Source of the DNA: Oscheius onirici
Taxonomy: Eukaryota; Nematoda; Chromadorea; Rhabditida; Rhabditidae
Assembly (NCBI GenBank): GCA_932521025.1
Contig: OW051469.1
Span: 9,994,398 to 10,058,397, forward strand
DNA length: 64,000 bases
Direction of reading: 5' to 3'
Numbering within the stretch: position 1 is the first letter of the stretch; every line of letters starts with the position of its first letter. A program made the position numbers and the translations under genes. Of the stretch, positions 1-11,073 are shown piece after piece. The notes below the pieces were generated by a model. That model worked only from the letters and a program-made list of their open reading frames with translations, was not told the DNA's origin and ran no database searches.

Positions 1-1881
1 CATCTTTTCTGTTCAGATAGGCTTTCGTGGCCGCATCATTCCAACAGGGATAGCCCCACTGATTGTCCGTCGAGTCATAGTTGGTCAGACTGGCGGTATT
101 GGAGCCAAGCTGAGTATATCCTCCAGAAGCAGCATTAGATCTCTTCTTCATTCCACTAGCTGTCTGGGTCATGACATAACAGTCCTGATAGTAGTTGTAC
201 TGATCAAAATTGATGTTTACGACTCTGGAGTAAAAAGACTATGAGTAAGTTTAGCTAACTAACGGGGAGTCAGTAATCAGAGGGTTAATCAACTGTCCAC
301 AGTAGGAACCGTCTCCAAAGTAGTCCATTCCATTTTTTGTGGTCATGTACTGTTGGTAATTGTAGTCGTCAGAGTGAGTGGCTCCAGGGGTGGAACAGTT
401 GGCCTTGATGTCCTTCCAGACACTGGAAACTGTTTCTGTTTTACTCTTACTTAGACATGTGCGCTTGGACCGGCTGGGAAAAAATTTGCCTTCAGTGCGG
501 CAGGCAAAAGAAATTCAGCACGATAATTTTCTGGTTTTTTTTTTGTATTTCCCCAGTCATTGTGAACAAATACCGACTAGCACAGAAAAAAAGTTAAGCA
601 AAAAAAGACAAATCCGCAAAGAAAAACGAAAAATAAGACGAAATTCGCGAAAAAATCGACAAAATTCGTGTTTTTTCATACGAAACTTCAATTTTCTTTG
701 CGGATTTACCTTTTTTTCCCTAACTTTTTTCTGTACTAGCTGGTATTTGTTCACAATGACTGGGGAAACACAAAAAACCCAGAAAAATAGCGTGCTGAAT
801 TTCTTTTGCCCGCCACAGGCAATTTTTTCCCAGCCGGTCCAAGTGCACATGTCTACTCTTACTATTACTGTTGCTCTTACTCTTACTGTCACTGTCTCTG
901 TTACTGTTATTGTCACTGTTACCGTCACTGTTACTGTTACTCTGACTCTTACTTACGCAGGAGCGATTCTTCCATGATAGGCGCTCCAGATGACCAGAGA
1001 GTTCATCAGTTTCTGTACGTGCATGAAACCATTTCCAATGGCAGCTCCTTGGAAATTCGGATTGGGGAAAGCGTTATTATTGATTCCTTCCACGATTTTA
1101 GCCGAGAGCATGGGAATGTAGACGCCGGCATATGACTCTCCAGAAAGGAAGAATGTCCTGTTCTTGTATAGTGGCTGAACACTGAAAAGGGTTCATGAAG
1201 TCAAAACTGAGAGAATGTTTTACTTGTTAAAGAAATCCATGAGAGCAGCATAGTTCTGATCTCTTGACTGCTCATCGCTGGCCTTAGTGAAATTTGCAGC
1301 ATTACTGTCATAGGAGAATCCTACGCCAATTGGCGATTCCAGGGCCAGGACGTTGGCCTTCTTGTTCCAAGCATAGGGGTTCTCGAAAAGGGTCTGACCG
1401 TCCAGATTGATGTAAAAGGGGCCGAGTTCTTCGAACAGTCCTCCGAAAGAGGAACAACCTGGTCCGCCATTGAACCAGAGAAGGAGGGGATCAGTTGCCG
1501 GGTTGCTCTGGGACTCTACCAGACTGAAAACTGTTGTTTGGAGAGACAGTAAGTTTATCCTTTCTTTCCAGTGACTCACCCCCTCAAAAAGATCCCAAAT
1601 TGTAATGCTACTCTCTTCCAAAACGCCTAAGAGTCACCCAGTAGCTTATCAGTGCCAGGCTGTAAATCGCCTCACGAAAGTCACCAAAACTGCAATCATC
1701 CTCTCTAGTCTAAAACGAACACGTAGTGCATCCTCCAGGTGCCATTGTTCCCGGCATTCAGAAATCCAGAATAGGTATTGAAATTGGTCTGGAAGGTCAA
1801 TCCCGGCAGGTTTTTGACCAAGTCGTCCGGTCCAGCTGCCAGTACCGCCGGCAGGAGGGTGAGGAAGAGAAGAGGTCTCAT
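1..1881 (-). CDS. Serine carboxypeptidase (S10 family, lysosomal/secreted), 3' end beyond window
   Basis: Removes C-terminal residues from peptides in the lysosome or outside the cell. Exons on the minus strand: 1881-1721, 1523-1224, 1181-957, 422-264, 224 to the edge; all splice phases agree. The start ATG (1881) opens a signal peptide ([17 protein letters not shown]). The oxyanion and substrate motif NGGPGCSS is in exon 2, and the catalytic-serine motif [10 protein letters not shown] in exon 3. The phrase [18 protein letters not shown] is typical of nematode cathepsin-A-like enzymes. The catalytic Asp and His lie further downstream, off the window, so activity cannot be judged. Intron 3 (956-423) is almost entirely a foldback element. 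Family assignment is firm; the ortholog name is not decided. Confidence 0.93.
447..863. repeat. Long foldback (inverted-repeat) element filling a carboxypeptidase intron
   Basis: Two arms of roughly 200 bp, one at about 447-650 and its reverse complement at about 652-863, are clearly the same sequence by eye with scattered substitutions and 1-2 base indels. Shared blocks include TTGGACCGGCTGGGAAAAAA, AAATTCAGCACG and CAGTCATTGTGAACAAATAC. The centre is A+T rich. The arms start close to the splice sites, so the element makes up nearly all of intron 3. No transposase ORF is seen; it looks like a non-autonomous foldback/MITE-type element. Confidence 0.85.
864..950. repeat. Imperfect hexamer microsatellite (TTACTG/GTCACTG/CTCTTA units)
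   Basis: A run of irregular 6-mers such as TTACTG, TCACTG and CTCTTA lies between the foldback element and the donor of carboxypeptidase intron 3. The intron sense strand therefore starts with repeated GTAAGAG/AACAGTGAC units. Confidence 0.75.
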
Positions 1882-2735
1882 CTGATTTTTTTAGCTAGGG
1901 GAAATTGAAATTGGAGACAGAGAACAGAAAGGAATAAATAGAAGCCAGCTACTAATAGAAGCTAATAGGTAGCTAATAGAAGTCAGTCTATCTGGCTCTC
2001 TGAAAGTACGACACGCTTTTACGAGGCTCTTTCAGATAAGACTCTGACGAGGCGCCAATTATATATTGCGTCGGACAGGCTGGGGCTTGGAACAGAGAAC
2101 GTTCTGGATCGGACCATTCTGGATTAGAATTTTTTGTCCATTCTGTCTCTGGGAGCCAAAGGAAAGGAGAGATACGGTATAACCCAGCTACACAGAGGAA
2201 GCTGACAAGTGGATAGAGAGAAACTAGAAGAAGTTGGTGTTATCACGAAGCCTCTGAATGAAGATCACGGGCTGGAATATATAAGAATTTGAGCAGAGTG
2301 ACATTGACTTTTGTAATCCTTTCAGGAGCTTAAGATCAGGAAAGTCACCGCATCAGAGTGGACATTTTTGTGGCCGCGTCATCACGCTACAAAAATTGGC
2401 TGTTGAAACTTACTGGAAAAAGGTATTCTGCATTTTCTGCTTTAGGCGACAGGGTAGAAGATCTGAAATTAATCTGGTCAAAACAATGTGTCTTATTGTC
2501 AGAGGAGTATGGTTCAAATACAATTTAGTCGAGTTTGATCGAGTAGAATTTCAGAAAGGTCTCGGGCAAATGTTCCGAGCAGTATTATTTTTTTTCTTCA
2601 CATATTTGTTTGGGTATCTATTCTGTCAAACTGTCGTCTTGGAATCTCAATCCGCAACCGATGAAATACAATATCAAAAATGTCCTAGGTTTTTCTAAAT
2701 TTCAAAAAACCTTTTTGAGAAAGATTTATCAACAA
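1882..2735. other. Intergenic, no gene recognised
   Basis: Upstream region of the carboxypeptidase. It contains short repeats of the GAAGCTAATAG type near 1945-1985. I see no gene with convincing splice sites; the open frames around 2396-2700 are low-complexity chance frames. Confidence 0.5.
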
Positions 2736-2993
2736 TCATCGACGACCAAAATTGCTGACGATGTTCATCATGACCTCGTTTTCTCTGTCCAGACAGTTCT
2801 GGTAGGCCTGGATCTGCTGAAACATTCCCGATTGAAAATAAAATTGGACGACTGCACACCTGCTGACTCACTCCACGACCTCTAGGAAAGTAGTCACAGA
2901 CGGAGGTATAGCGAGAGGCAACGCTGGCCAGGAGTAGAAACTAAAAAGATCTGAGACCTAGTCGGTAGAGTTTACCAGAAGGAACAGCTTCAT
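2736..2993 (-). CDS. Small secreted peptide, 55 aa, ends in FGRR
   Basis: Too short to show in a single frame but well supported by splicing: exons 2993-2976, 2940-2872 and 2816-2736, both introns in phase 0 (donors GTAAAC and GTGAGT; acceptors TTTTTAG and GTTTCAG). The product starts with a signal peptide (MKLFLLFLLLASVAS). The rest is short and charged with two cysteines (SVCDY and QNCLDREN), and it ends NIVSNFGRR. A terminal Gly followed by Arg-Arg is the usual signal for C-terminal amidation, so a neuropeptide-like or hormone-like role is possible but is inference. It matches no family I recognise. It lies upstream of the carboxypeptidase on the same strand, about 0.85 kb away. Confidence 0.6.
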
Positions 2994-3236
2994 GTTAAAG
3001 TAAAGTAAAGTTTGGGAAGGCTTAAAACAGAACACCCCACTGACCCTCTTAAGTAGTTGTTCTTATCTTCTTATCTAGTTGTTATTGTTTAATCAGACCT
3101 CAATTTCTCTCCAAACGGAAACGCTGATTCATTTTAGAAGCGAACAGAAATTTCCGATGTTTTGAAACAAAGTTAGAAGTTTTGCAAATAAAAACTAAAA
3201 GGTTATAGCTTTTGGAAGCAGACACACTTCAAAAAA

Positions 3237-3709
3237 ATGAACCCGATTGTGAAGCTGTTCGTCGACTACTCCAAGATGATCGAACAGCGTCTTCCGGAGT
3301 TTCTCGACCTCGTGGCGGACTATCTGCCTGAGAGTCTCGTCTCTTCCATCGTGAGTCTTTTTATCTAGAAACAGAGATTTTTATTACTGATGCTGATATT
3401 CAGAAATCTTCGCTGAACGAGAAAACGTGCATGTCAGAGGCCGAAGCCAGCCATCAAATCTGGAAAACGATCTACTGGACGACTGCCGCGCTCTTTGTGC
3501 CCTTCGCCTACCTGCTCTACGTCATTTTCTCAAAGTTCCGCGGCTACAAGAAGAAATGCACTGTGCCTGAGAAGTGAGTTGGCTTCTTTAGATCATATTT
3601 TCCCTTTTCCAGAGAAGAGATCGTCGACGCCGTGACCGAGATCAGTCTACCGGGAGTCGGTGGCTATCTCGACAGTTCGGATGATGAGCTGCTCCTCGAA
3701 GACGAGTGA
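3237..3709 (+). CDS. Small single-pass membrane protein, 126 aa, unrecognised
   Basis: Exons 3237-3350, 3404-3573 and 3613-3709; donors GTGAGT in both introns, acceptors ATATTCAG and TTTTCCAG, frame intact. The N-terminal half is amphipathic (KLFVDYSKMIEQRLPEF). A transmembrane segment of about 20 residues (TTAALFVPFAYLLYVIF) is followed by a basic stretch (KFRGYKKK), predicting the C-terminus in the cytosol. The tail is acidic (SSDDELLLEDE). No known domain. It is transcribed away from the secreted peptide at 2993, so the pair may share the 240 bp between them as a promoter region. Confidence 0.7.
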
Positions 3710-3809
3710 TAGGATTCCATTTTTTGTCCCATGTGAAATGAACAGTTCATTTAAAGACTAGTACATGGGCAAAGTGGGTAAACCCCGTCAGTTTCAGTCA
3801 AAAGAAAGG

Positions 3810-4881
3810 CTATTTGGAGCAGCGGTGATGGGGACATTCGCCCGGGTTGCTGTGCTGACTACTATTCCTCCTTTCGCTAATTTTCGAGTAGCGGTCGTAG
3901 CCGACTTTCATCTCGTCCGTGATGAAAGCCAAGAGCAGTCTCCAAGCCTTGACAGCGTCCTGATTGTATTTTACGCAGTCCTGGAAAAGTATTTTTTTAA
4001 GGCTTTTGATAGAATTACCTGTGATCCAATGACTGATACGGCAATCTCTCCAAAATGTTCAATCATGGCCCCGGTGAAACCGCTCTCACGCATCTGAAAT
4101 CCGAGGATATTTTTGTTTGTTGTTAGCATAAATAACAGTTCGTTGATCACTGAGGAACGTGGGAAAGATCATCAGGGGATCTGACTCCCTGACTCTCTGC
4201 TCCTCTTGAGACAGACCAAAATCTTTCCTCGATCCATTTCAAAATAGTCTGATCTCCAGATAATGATGTTAAATCCCGGATAAGCGATCTTTCAACACTT
4301 TTTTAATGACAGAAAAACCTTGTGTCAAAATCTCGCCTGAGCATGTTTTTCTCCAAATTTCCTGAACGCTGGCAGTTGAACATCGCTATCGTCCAAGCAC
4401 ATAACTATTCTGAATTTGATTTTTTCTTCAAAAATGGCGGATACACTCACTTTTCAAACATTTCTACTAGACATTTACAGTGATCATGTTCTGTCTTCAC
4501 ACAGGGCGGTGAACTTCGTTCCCTCGACAACGAATTCACGAATGCCGTCGTGAGGAAAATTGAACTAAAAAGCTGGTTATTTTTGAACAGGCGAGTCAAC
4601 TAACCGAATATCCGGGCACTTTGCCTCAAGTCTACGGAACACCTGCTCCATAATCTTTAGAAACGTTCCGCCAGAGTTCATCTGAGTGAAACTTATCTGG
4701 AAAAAGGCATAAAAGAGATAATGTTTGGGCTTACTTTAAGCAATTTACGTTGTTTAACAGAGAGGGAGAGAAGAGATCCACCGCGGAGAGGAGTAGGAGA
4801 AACGAGAGTCTCAGAGACGGAGAGCTGGCGACTGAGAGCTTCGCTTAATTTTGCCGTTGAAAATTGCGAAAAAAAAGTTCC
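3810..4881 (-). CDS. Globin (nematode neuroglobin-like class), N-terminus uncertain
   Basis: Exons: 4881-4735 (5' boundary uncertain), 4696-4605, 4564-4451, 4409-4337, 4093-4019, 3980-3810. Helix A reads LSVKQRKLLK. Helices B-C hold EQVFRRLEAKCPDIRSIF, the E region KTEHDHCKCLVEMFEK, and helix F has the proximal-histidine motif FGEKHAQ. The G and H helices end in AWRLLLAFITDEMKVGYD, a hallmark of nematode globins. About 49 residues precede helix A in the first exon and 25 follow helix H, so termini are extended as in many worm globins. No in-frame ATG was found in the first exon, so an upstream exon is missing from the model. Intron 4 needs a GC-AG splice. Likely role: heme-based oxygen or redox sensing; ligand chemistry cannot be read from sequence. 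Confidence 0.87.
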
Positions 4882-5302
4882 CTAAAACGTGCAGAGCATT
4901 GGGGATTGACTGGTATCCCAAAATTTCTTACAAGTTTGTCAGGACAATGGGTCTACTGAAACCGTACCATAATCTGAGCCAACTGGATGATAACTGATCC
5001 AAAAAGAGTCCTGAACTGGCCCCAAATCAGGCCAGAATCTTTTCTACCAAAAGCAGTAGAGTTCCCTACTCCTGTTTTCTTTCTGACCATTCGTGACCCT
5101 TATGCTCTTTCTAGCCCGTTCCTGGTCTGCGAATCATCAGAGATAAAGGGTACCGTTCTTTTCTCCAAAAAATTTCCGAAGGATTTCAGAGGAAGAGGGT
5201 GTATTGAACAAAACACTCTGTCTCTCTATCTGTCTTTTTATTTACCCATTTTGAGCTTGCAAGTTTGCAAACAAGATTCTGTAAAAGGACCCTCTCCCAG
5301 AC

Positions 5303-6351
5303 TTACAGCTGGAGTCCCTCCATTAGAAGTCTGATCGAGGAATTTGAAGCGGCAGTCATTGCAAGAAGATGTTTGAAGGATTCACGTGAACCCAAAATGG
5401 AGAGACAGGGAAATAGGAGCCCGGTGTGAATCCTCCCCACCTCGAGGTGTGCTACGTAAATGGACCCGATTAAACTGGCAGGAAAACAAGAAAAAAAGCT
5501 ACCTACTTTGATGGTACATCCAGAGCTGCCATTTTGAGCATTTGTGGCTTCCTTGTGCACTCGTCGCTCTTCCAGATACGGTTTAGGACGGACATCATCG
5601 AGTCGCGACTGAAATTTATAAATTCTCTTGGTTGAATCAGGCTCAAAAGAAGCCCTCTAGTAGGACAAAACAACCAGTAGCGTGTCGGGAAGATTAGAAA
5701 ATGGTGAGTAGTAGACGGATAATCGCTAATTCGGGGGAAGTCTAGGATTGCTACGGCAGGCCGATCATGGGAGACAGAAAGCTTGACGTCTTTTACCAGA
5801 TGGGGGAAATAGTGGACAAGCACGCGAAGATTTTTTTCCTTGGAATCATTTAGGAGGATAGTTAGAACTGTGATGTTTTGTAGAGGAAGTCGAGAGGGAC
5901 AGAGGAACACAGAGAGGGAATAGAATCCCTGGTGAGAGTGATTCAAACTTCGAAAGTCTTTATGAGGATCAGGAACTGCAAATTCGGAAGCCCGATATGC
6001 CTCAAAATCTGGTGGACTCCCATAGCTGAAAGAGCTCCTTATGAGTAACAGAAAAACTAATTGGACTCTTAGCCTTTCGAAGATTAATTAGGCACAGGTG
6101 TACTACAACTACGAGAAAAGACAATCGAGGTCAGTTGATTGAACTTGCGACTCCAGGAATCAGCACTGCAACTAGAACAGAGAAAGAGAGGAGCTAGCAC
6201 TCGTTTACACCAACTTACTATTGAGCCAGTAGGGATATTCTGAAATGGATTTGGGTGTGGGAGCAACATGAATGATAGAAAAGAAGACTCACCGAGGATT
6301 GCGAGGCGATGCACTTCGACTGACCCCGGGCTGTTGGATGTGCAACTGAAA
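5303..6351 (-). other. Possible multi-exon minus-strand gene, unrecognised
   Basis: Strong-looking splice sites occur on the minus strand: TTTCAG before 6351, donor GTGAGT near 6297, acceptor CATTTCAG near 6243, donor GTAAGT after a 21-bp exon, and acceptor GTTCTAG near 6180. Further down, coherent frames read NDSKEKNLRVLVHYFPHL (about 5800-5860), SDECTRKPQMLKMAALD (about 5515-5575) and SNSSIRLLMEGLQ (about 5310-5350). The phases do not close into one model, and no family is recognised. It could be a real helical-repeat protein, a decayed gene, or chance. Confidence 0.25.
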
Positions 6352-6737
6352 GACGAGATTTCTTGTTAGCAAAAAAGGATTTTTCAGCGTATTCGAGAAA
6401 GGTTATAGAGGTTTTGATTGCTCAAGCTGCAAAGCTTGACCAAGACTGGCAAAGTTCGTCTAGGTCGACTACCTCGGTGACAGCCACTACAAAGTTTTCC
6501 AAAAATAAAACAGCGGATGCGGTAGTAGAAGATTCCGAGGCAGTCCTTTAAACTTTAGCAGCCGATTCACTGTTTCTTTGTCATATTTTTCGCGTTTTCA
6601 CGTCTATCTAACATTTTAGGAGAAAGAAGCAAAAATAGGATAACCTGCTGCAAGAAAGGACTACTCCTGCCACCAAATTTCTGTTTAAAAAGAACGCTAC
6701 AGTAACCCAAACTTGCGGACCCAATTAGTACGCAAAA

Positions 6738-6845
6738 ATTGGATACTCAGCCAACATCTTTCAACTTTCGCTGATCATTTCCTTTCGAAAAAAAATTCGG
6801 ATCATTTCGAAAATCTTTAAAATTTGTTGGCTGAGTAGCCAACTT
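6738..6845. repeat. Small inverted repeat (TTGGATACTCAGCCAAC ... GTTGGCTGAGTAGCCAAC)
   Basis: Terminal arms of about 17 bp flank an A+T-rich middle with a further partial self-complementary part. A half copy (TTGGATACTCAGCCAAG) recurs near 10032. It looks like a MITE fragment. Confidence 0.6.
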
Positions 6846-6918
6846 TTGTGTCATAAATGACCCAAAAAGATCTGTGATCCAAAAAGTGATCTAACGAAAA
6901 AAGCTATTCTTTAGGAAG

Positions 6919-7149
6919 ATGATATTCGTTGTTGACGTCAACTGCCCGGTAAGTGGATTAAGTGAATGAATGCGCCTCTAATATTTCCGGCCTCTATCCT
7001 TCCGGAAAGAACGCCAGACACAGCTTACCGTCTCCATCCGCTCTCCGGCTCGACTTCCACGTCTCGAAGCTGACACCGTCGGCTGGTCCACCGACGGTGC
7101 TGCCGCAATTTCCACTGAGACTGTAGGAATTCTGCCGCGGGGAGAATGA
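6919..7149 (+). CDS. Possible small protein, 51 aa, unrecognised
   Basis: Two exons, 6919-6948 and 7024-7149, with a GTAAGT donor and a GACACAG acceptor in phase 0. The product starts MIFVVDVNCP and ends ETVGILPRGE. The acceptor is weaker than usual for this genome and the second exon has no family match, so this is a tentative call. Confidence 0.3.
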
Positions 7150-7467
7150 AAAGTCAGAGGACGATTGCGCTGAAGCTCACGGCGTGGCCTCTCCCTCGAA
7201 TTGGATGAACGGGTGCTGAAATTATCGTAATTACTAGAGAAGGAAAAAGTTAATAGGAAAAGACTTTTTTCGCAGCTTAATCGGCCGACACAGTGGGAAG
7301 TGCAAGCGCCGGACGCGGTCAGCTGTGAAATATCCAGTCACATTTATGACCTGCAGAAATGTAATTAGGTCACTACGTAGAGAAAGAGGGAAGCTTTGCG
7401 TTGAGTAAGAAAACAGAAGAAAAACTGGAGGAAAATTCTAGCTATGGCCGTTGACAAAGGAATATGC

Positions 7468-7559
7468 TGCGTACTTTTAGTTACGCGAATTTGCGTACAT
7501 TATTTACATGCAAATTTGAACGATCCCCGTATGCAATTTCGCGTAACTAAAAGTACGCA
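7468..7559. repeat. Inverted repeat with GCGTACTTTTAGTTACGCGAA arms
   Basis: Arms of about 31 bp at 7468-7498 and 7529-7559 are near-perfect reverse complements (one visible mismatch in the core). The internal motif TTACGCGAAATTGCGTAC recurs at 13594-13611 inside a MICAL intron, and a related TACGCAATTGCGTAA occurs near 19640. This is a small dispersed repeat family of this genome. Confidence 0.75.
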
Positions 7560-10500
7560 ACGTATCCGTTTGGCGACGGCTCTAACTAGATACTTTTGGT
7601 CGAAGAATCTATGATTTTTTTGCTCCTTGGAGCCTCGTGTTCCGTCGTGGATGAAGCACGTAAATCTAGCAGGTACAATTATTGCGCTGTCCATTAGAAA
7701 AACTAAAATTCCTGAACCTTGCCAATTTTTTAATAGTCTTAATTTTTTAATAGCTTTTTGGTTATGAGTCGAATGGTCTCATCGCTATTGGTACGGAATC
7801 AAAAAATAAAATTGAGTGCTACACTATAAAAAGAAGGTGTTACAGCAAGATTCAGTCTAAAAACAGGAAACCAGCACTCCAGTTTCCCATGCCCGGGAGC
7901 TGTTATGCTAAATTATCCGCCACATATCCACGAGAGGAAAAACCAGCTCAATCAAGAGATCACAACTCGGACCTAATCTCTGAGCTCCGGATCCCGTCTC
8001 GCCGTGAAAAATGATCTGCGTCTAGTTTCAGAAGAGAAACTCAAAAAGGAGGGAAAATAACAAATTATTGGAAGGCTGCTTGCCAGAAGTCAAATCTAGT
8101 CAATTAGATTAGTCTCATCGCTTGGGGATTGAAAATTTATGACTTTTAAAGGACCGAAATCTTCAGGAGGACAATGGTTTCTAAAAGTTTTAAAAAGGAA
8201 AAATCCAGGAATGCCCCTAATGACTCGTCTAGGCCATATGAGGCTAATTGCCGCTAACGAGCAGGATGTGCCATACCCAAAACGGGCTGTTTCTCTCTGT
8301 ACTTTCCCTAACTTCAGGTAACAAACAACAAGCTCTCATAGCTGGCTGAGAGCTGACAAGCAATTTCTTCGAGAGGACTGCGTCTGACGGCTAGAACTGA
8401 TTGAAATGGGGTGTGTGTGTTGAAAAGTCCTAATAGAGGGAAAAGAAGAACTGAACAAGTCGGACAGAGAGATGCTAGTACACGAGTGGGACTTGAAAAT
8501 AGCTCAAAACCGCTAGTTTATCTGTAGACCCAGTAGATCCGTAATCTGGATTCGGAAGCTCCTATGCTCCAAAATGCATTCCAATAGCCCTTCTCTGTTT
8601 TTCCAAAAAAGTCTCAACAGGATCCCGTATTCATAGACACGAGGGTTTCCCCTTGCTTCTTTGAGCCTCTTTTGGAGGGGCATTAGCTATTCACACGAAA
8701 TACAATCCCACGAATTGGAGGGCTTCTAGAGGATCAGAGGACAATGGCGAGTGTGTTTGTTTCAACTGTCCTGGAGGATGACAGGAATTTTTTGGATTTG
8801 TACTTTACGAGCATCGTCGTCTATGCGACACACTATGGACTAGGGAACTCTGGAGGCATTTCACTTTCACAATGGTCATATAGTCCCCGAACCTCTACTA
8901 GGGCCGGAAACCATGAAAAACAGTTTGTCTTCTGGTAATTTCATCTACAACAAAGTTTTCAAAACGACCATGTTCTTGCAGCGATAGCCTAATAAAAAAA
9001 ACTGTTTATTCGGTATTCAAGGCAGTTCACCTGACCGAGATCACATCCGAAGAGGAGGGTTCTTGGAGTGATGCTGAGCGCGTTGAATGATCAGGGTTGC
9101 TCAAGCTACGGGATAGCCTAATAAAAATGCCTTTCAGTTTGTGTTCTACAGTGCTTAAGCAGGGGATGTAACTGGCGCTCTGTGCCAAAATACGGCTTAC
9201 AGCTCGAAACCTATAGTTTGTTGAGATAGGCAGCGGACTCGACAGTCCTTAAAAAATTGATGGCGAAACCCGCACAACTTGCAAAAATTTGACACTGTGA
9301 TGGGTCTCGCCACGAAATTTTTAAAGTCCGCGGAGGCTCATTTTTGGAAAAGTGGTACGGGAACCAAACATATGACGGCATAGAATGAATTTCATAAACA
9401 AAGTTCACAGGACCATGAATTGTTGTCATCATCGTCCTCCCCCAAAAACATTTTCAGAGCAAATAACTCACACATGATGAGGATGGTACATGCTGAACTG
9501 GTAGTTTCTCAACGTTACCAGGCTACACAAATTGCTGACGGAGGCAATAAATCTTACGAGTTTTAACGGTAAGCCATAAAATGACGTTCTCACAAATTTC
9601 TACGGAATACTTTTCCCTGCCTTCTACTTAGTTATTCCTCCTTGAAAAAGTCAAGAATTGGTCGACCACAAAATATTCGACTTACCTCAAGCTGCGAGTA
9701 ACTTCACGATGATAATATTCAGCCATTGGTGACGAACAGAGATCCGAGGACATGTGGGAGAGAGATCTGAATGGGTAATGTGCCAGAGAGATGGATTAAA
9801 GTATGGAAGAAAAGGGACACAAGGAACCTGGAAGGACAGCTAGTTTTTTTTCAGGTTAACAAGGTTTTCGCTGCAGGTGATCTTTACGAAGGGAATTGGA
9901 CAAAATATATTTTGAAATGGGACTTGCAACGAAATGACTCACATATTGTGTCAGTTTGAAGCTCCACAATATTTGTAAGTTTTTGAAGTCTTTCCAAAAT
10001 ATTTACCTCCCTTTTTGCTACGGGATTATATTGGATACTCAGCCAAGCTACATCGTCGGAACTATCTCCATTTGGTGAAGTTTTCAACTTTTTTTTCCGC
10101 TGTACATGTCTAGAGGTAAGCAACGGCCAAAAAAACTAATGTATTGCTTGAAAAATGTTAGTTATGCTCACGTGCTAAAACGGGGAAAAAGGATCAAAAC
10201 CATGGGATAGGCTGACTACTTCAGAGGTCTCCAATTTCCGAGTGCCCTATTCTGGCACCTTGAAAGTTTGGCGGACCAAACCAAAGAACAACACGAGGCA
10301 AAAAAGAACAAAAGAAGACATTTTAGTAGTAAGTTTGAGCATGGTCTAGTGATTTCCAGACGTCCAACAATGAGTCCTGGAGGACTTCGTGCCAGACTCT
10401 AATTATTGAGAACAGCGAGGCTTCTGACTTTGTGTTCGTCTTTGCAAGAAGGGAAGTCTCATCCGGTCGGTAATAAAGCAGGACCAAAAATAGAGACGAG

Positions 10501-10660
10501 GAATAACAAGCCATACCTTAGGGCGACTAGAACAATAGAATATGGGGCTAATGGAAAAGGAGAAGTCAGCCAGAAAATGGCTCAAGTGGCCGACGGCAAA
10601 TCAGCAGCCAAGTGGATTTTGAGAGCTGTAATCCAAATGCCCGGGCTCCGTAATTGATAC
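7560..10660. other. Intergenic / repeat-bearing DNA, no gene recognised
   Basis: Long stretch with only short chance frames. It contains GTGGCGAGACCCA-type sequence near 9300 and two copies of GATAGCCTAATAAAAA near 8985 and 9112. I see no multi-exon gene with consistent phases and no recognisable protein motif. Confidence 0.5.
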
Positions 10661-10971
10661 TCATGAAAAATGGCCGAGTGGCTCAAGGCACTCTAAGAGA
10701 AAGTGGTGGGTTATTTGCGTTGTAAATTTTTGAACGGGCCTCCTTGACACCGGTGAGGTGAGCAAATTATTCATTACGAGACGAAACCTAATTAGGTGCC
10801 GTCTAGTTGATTCTGAGAGAGAGACAACAACAAGTGAGAATTTTCATTTGTTTTCTTGCATAACATTTTTTGACTTAGGCCACAACAGCCGCAGCTGTCT
10901 AACTGTTGTAGCCATTTTGGTAGTGAGTAAATAAAAAATGTCTCAATTTGCAATTCAAAAATCACAAAAAC

Positions 10972-10977
10972 TTTATT
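10972..10977 (-). terminator. Candidate poly(A) signal AATAAA for MICAL
   Basis: AATAAA on the minus strand, about 100 bp beyond the MICAL stop codon at 11074, the first canonical hexamer downstream. Confidence 0.5.
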
Positions 10978-11073
10978 ATCTTAGAGCAATGTTTTGAGCT
11001 GTACAATAGACTAGTCATACGCTAAAAAGATATGTACAAAAGCAAACTGAAAGAAAACGAGGGGCAAGAACAT

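Noticed and set aside
378..977. 199-aa plus-strand frame across the foldback element
   Set aside because: It is created by the inverted repeat and microsatellite inside a carboxypeptidase intron; low-complexity Thr/Val tail.
10668..10705. tRNA-like A box (ATGGCCGAGTGGCTCAAGGC)
   Set aside because: Looks like the 5' part of a tRNA-Leu/Ser, but no anticodon arm, B box or 3' stem follows; at most a fragment.
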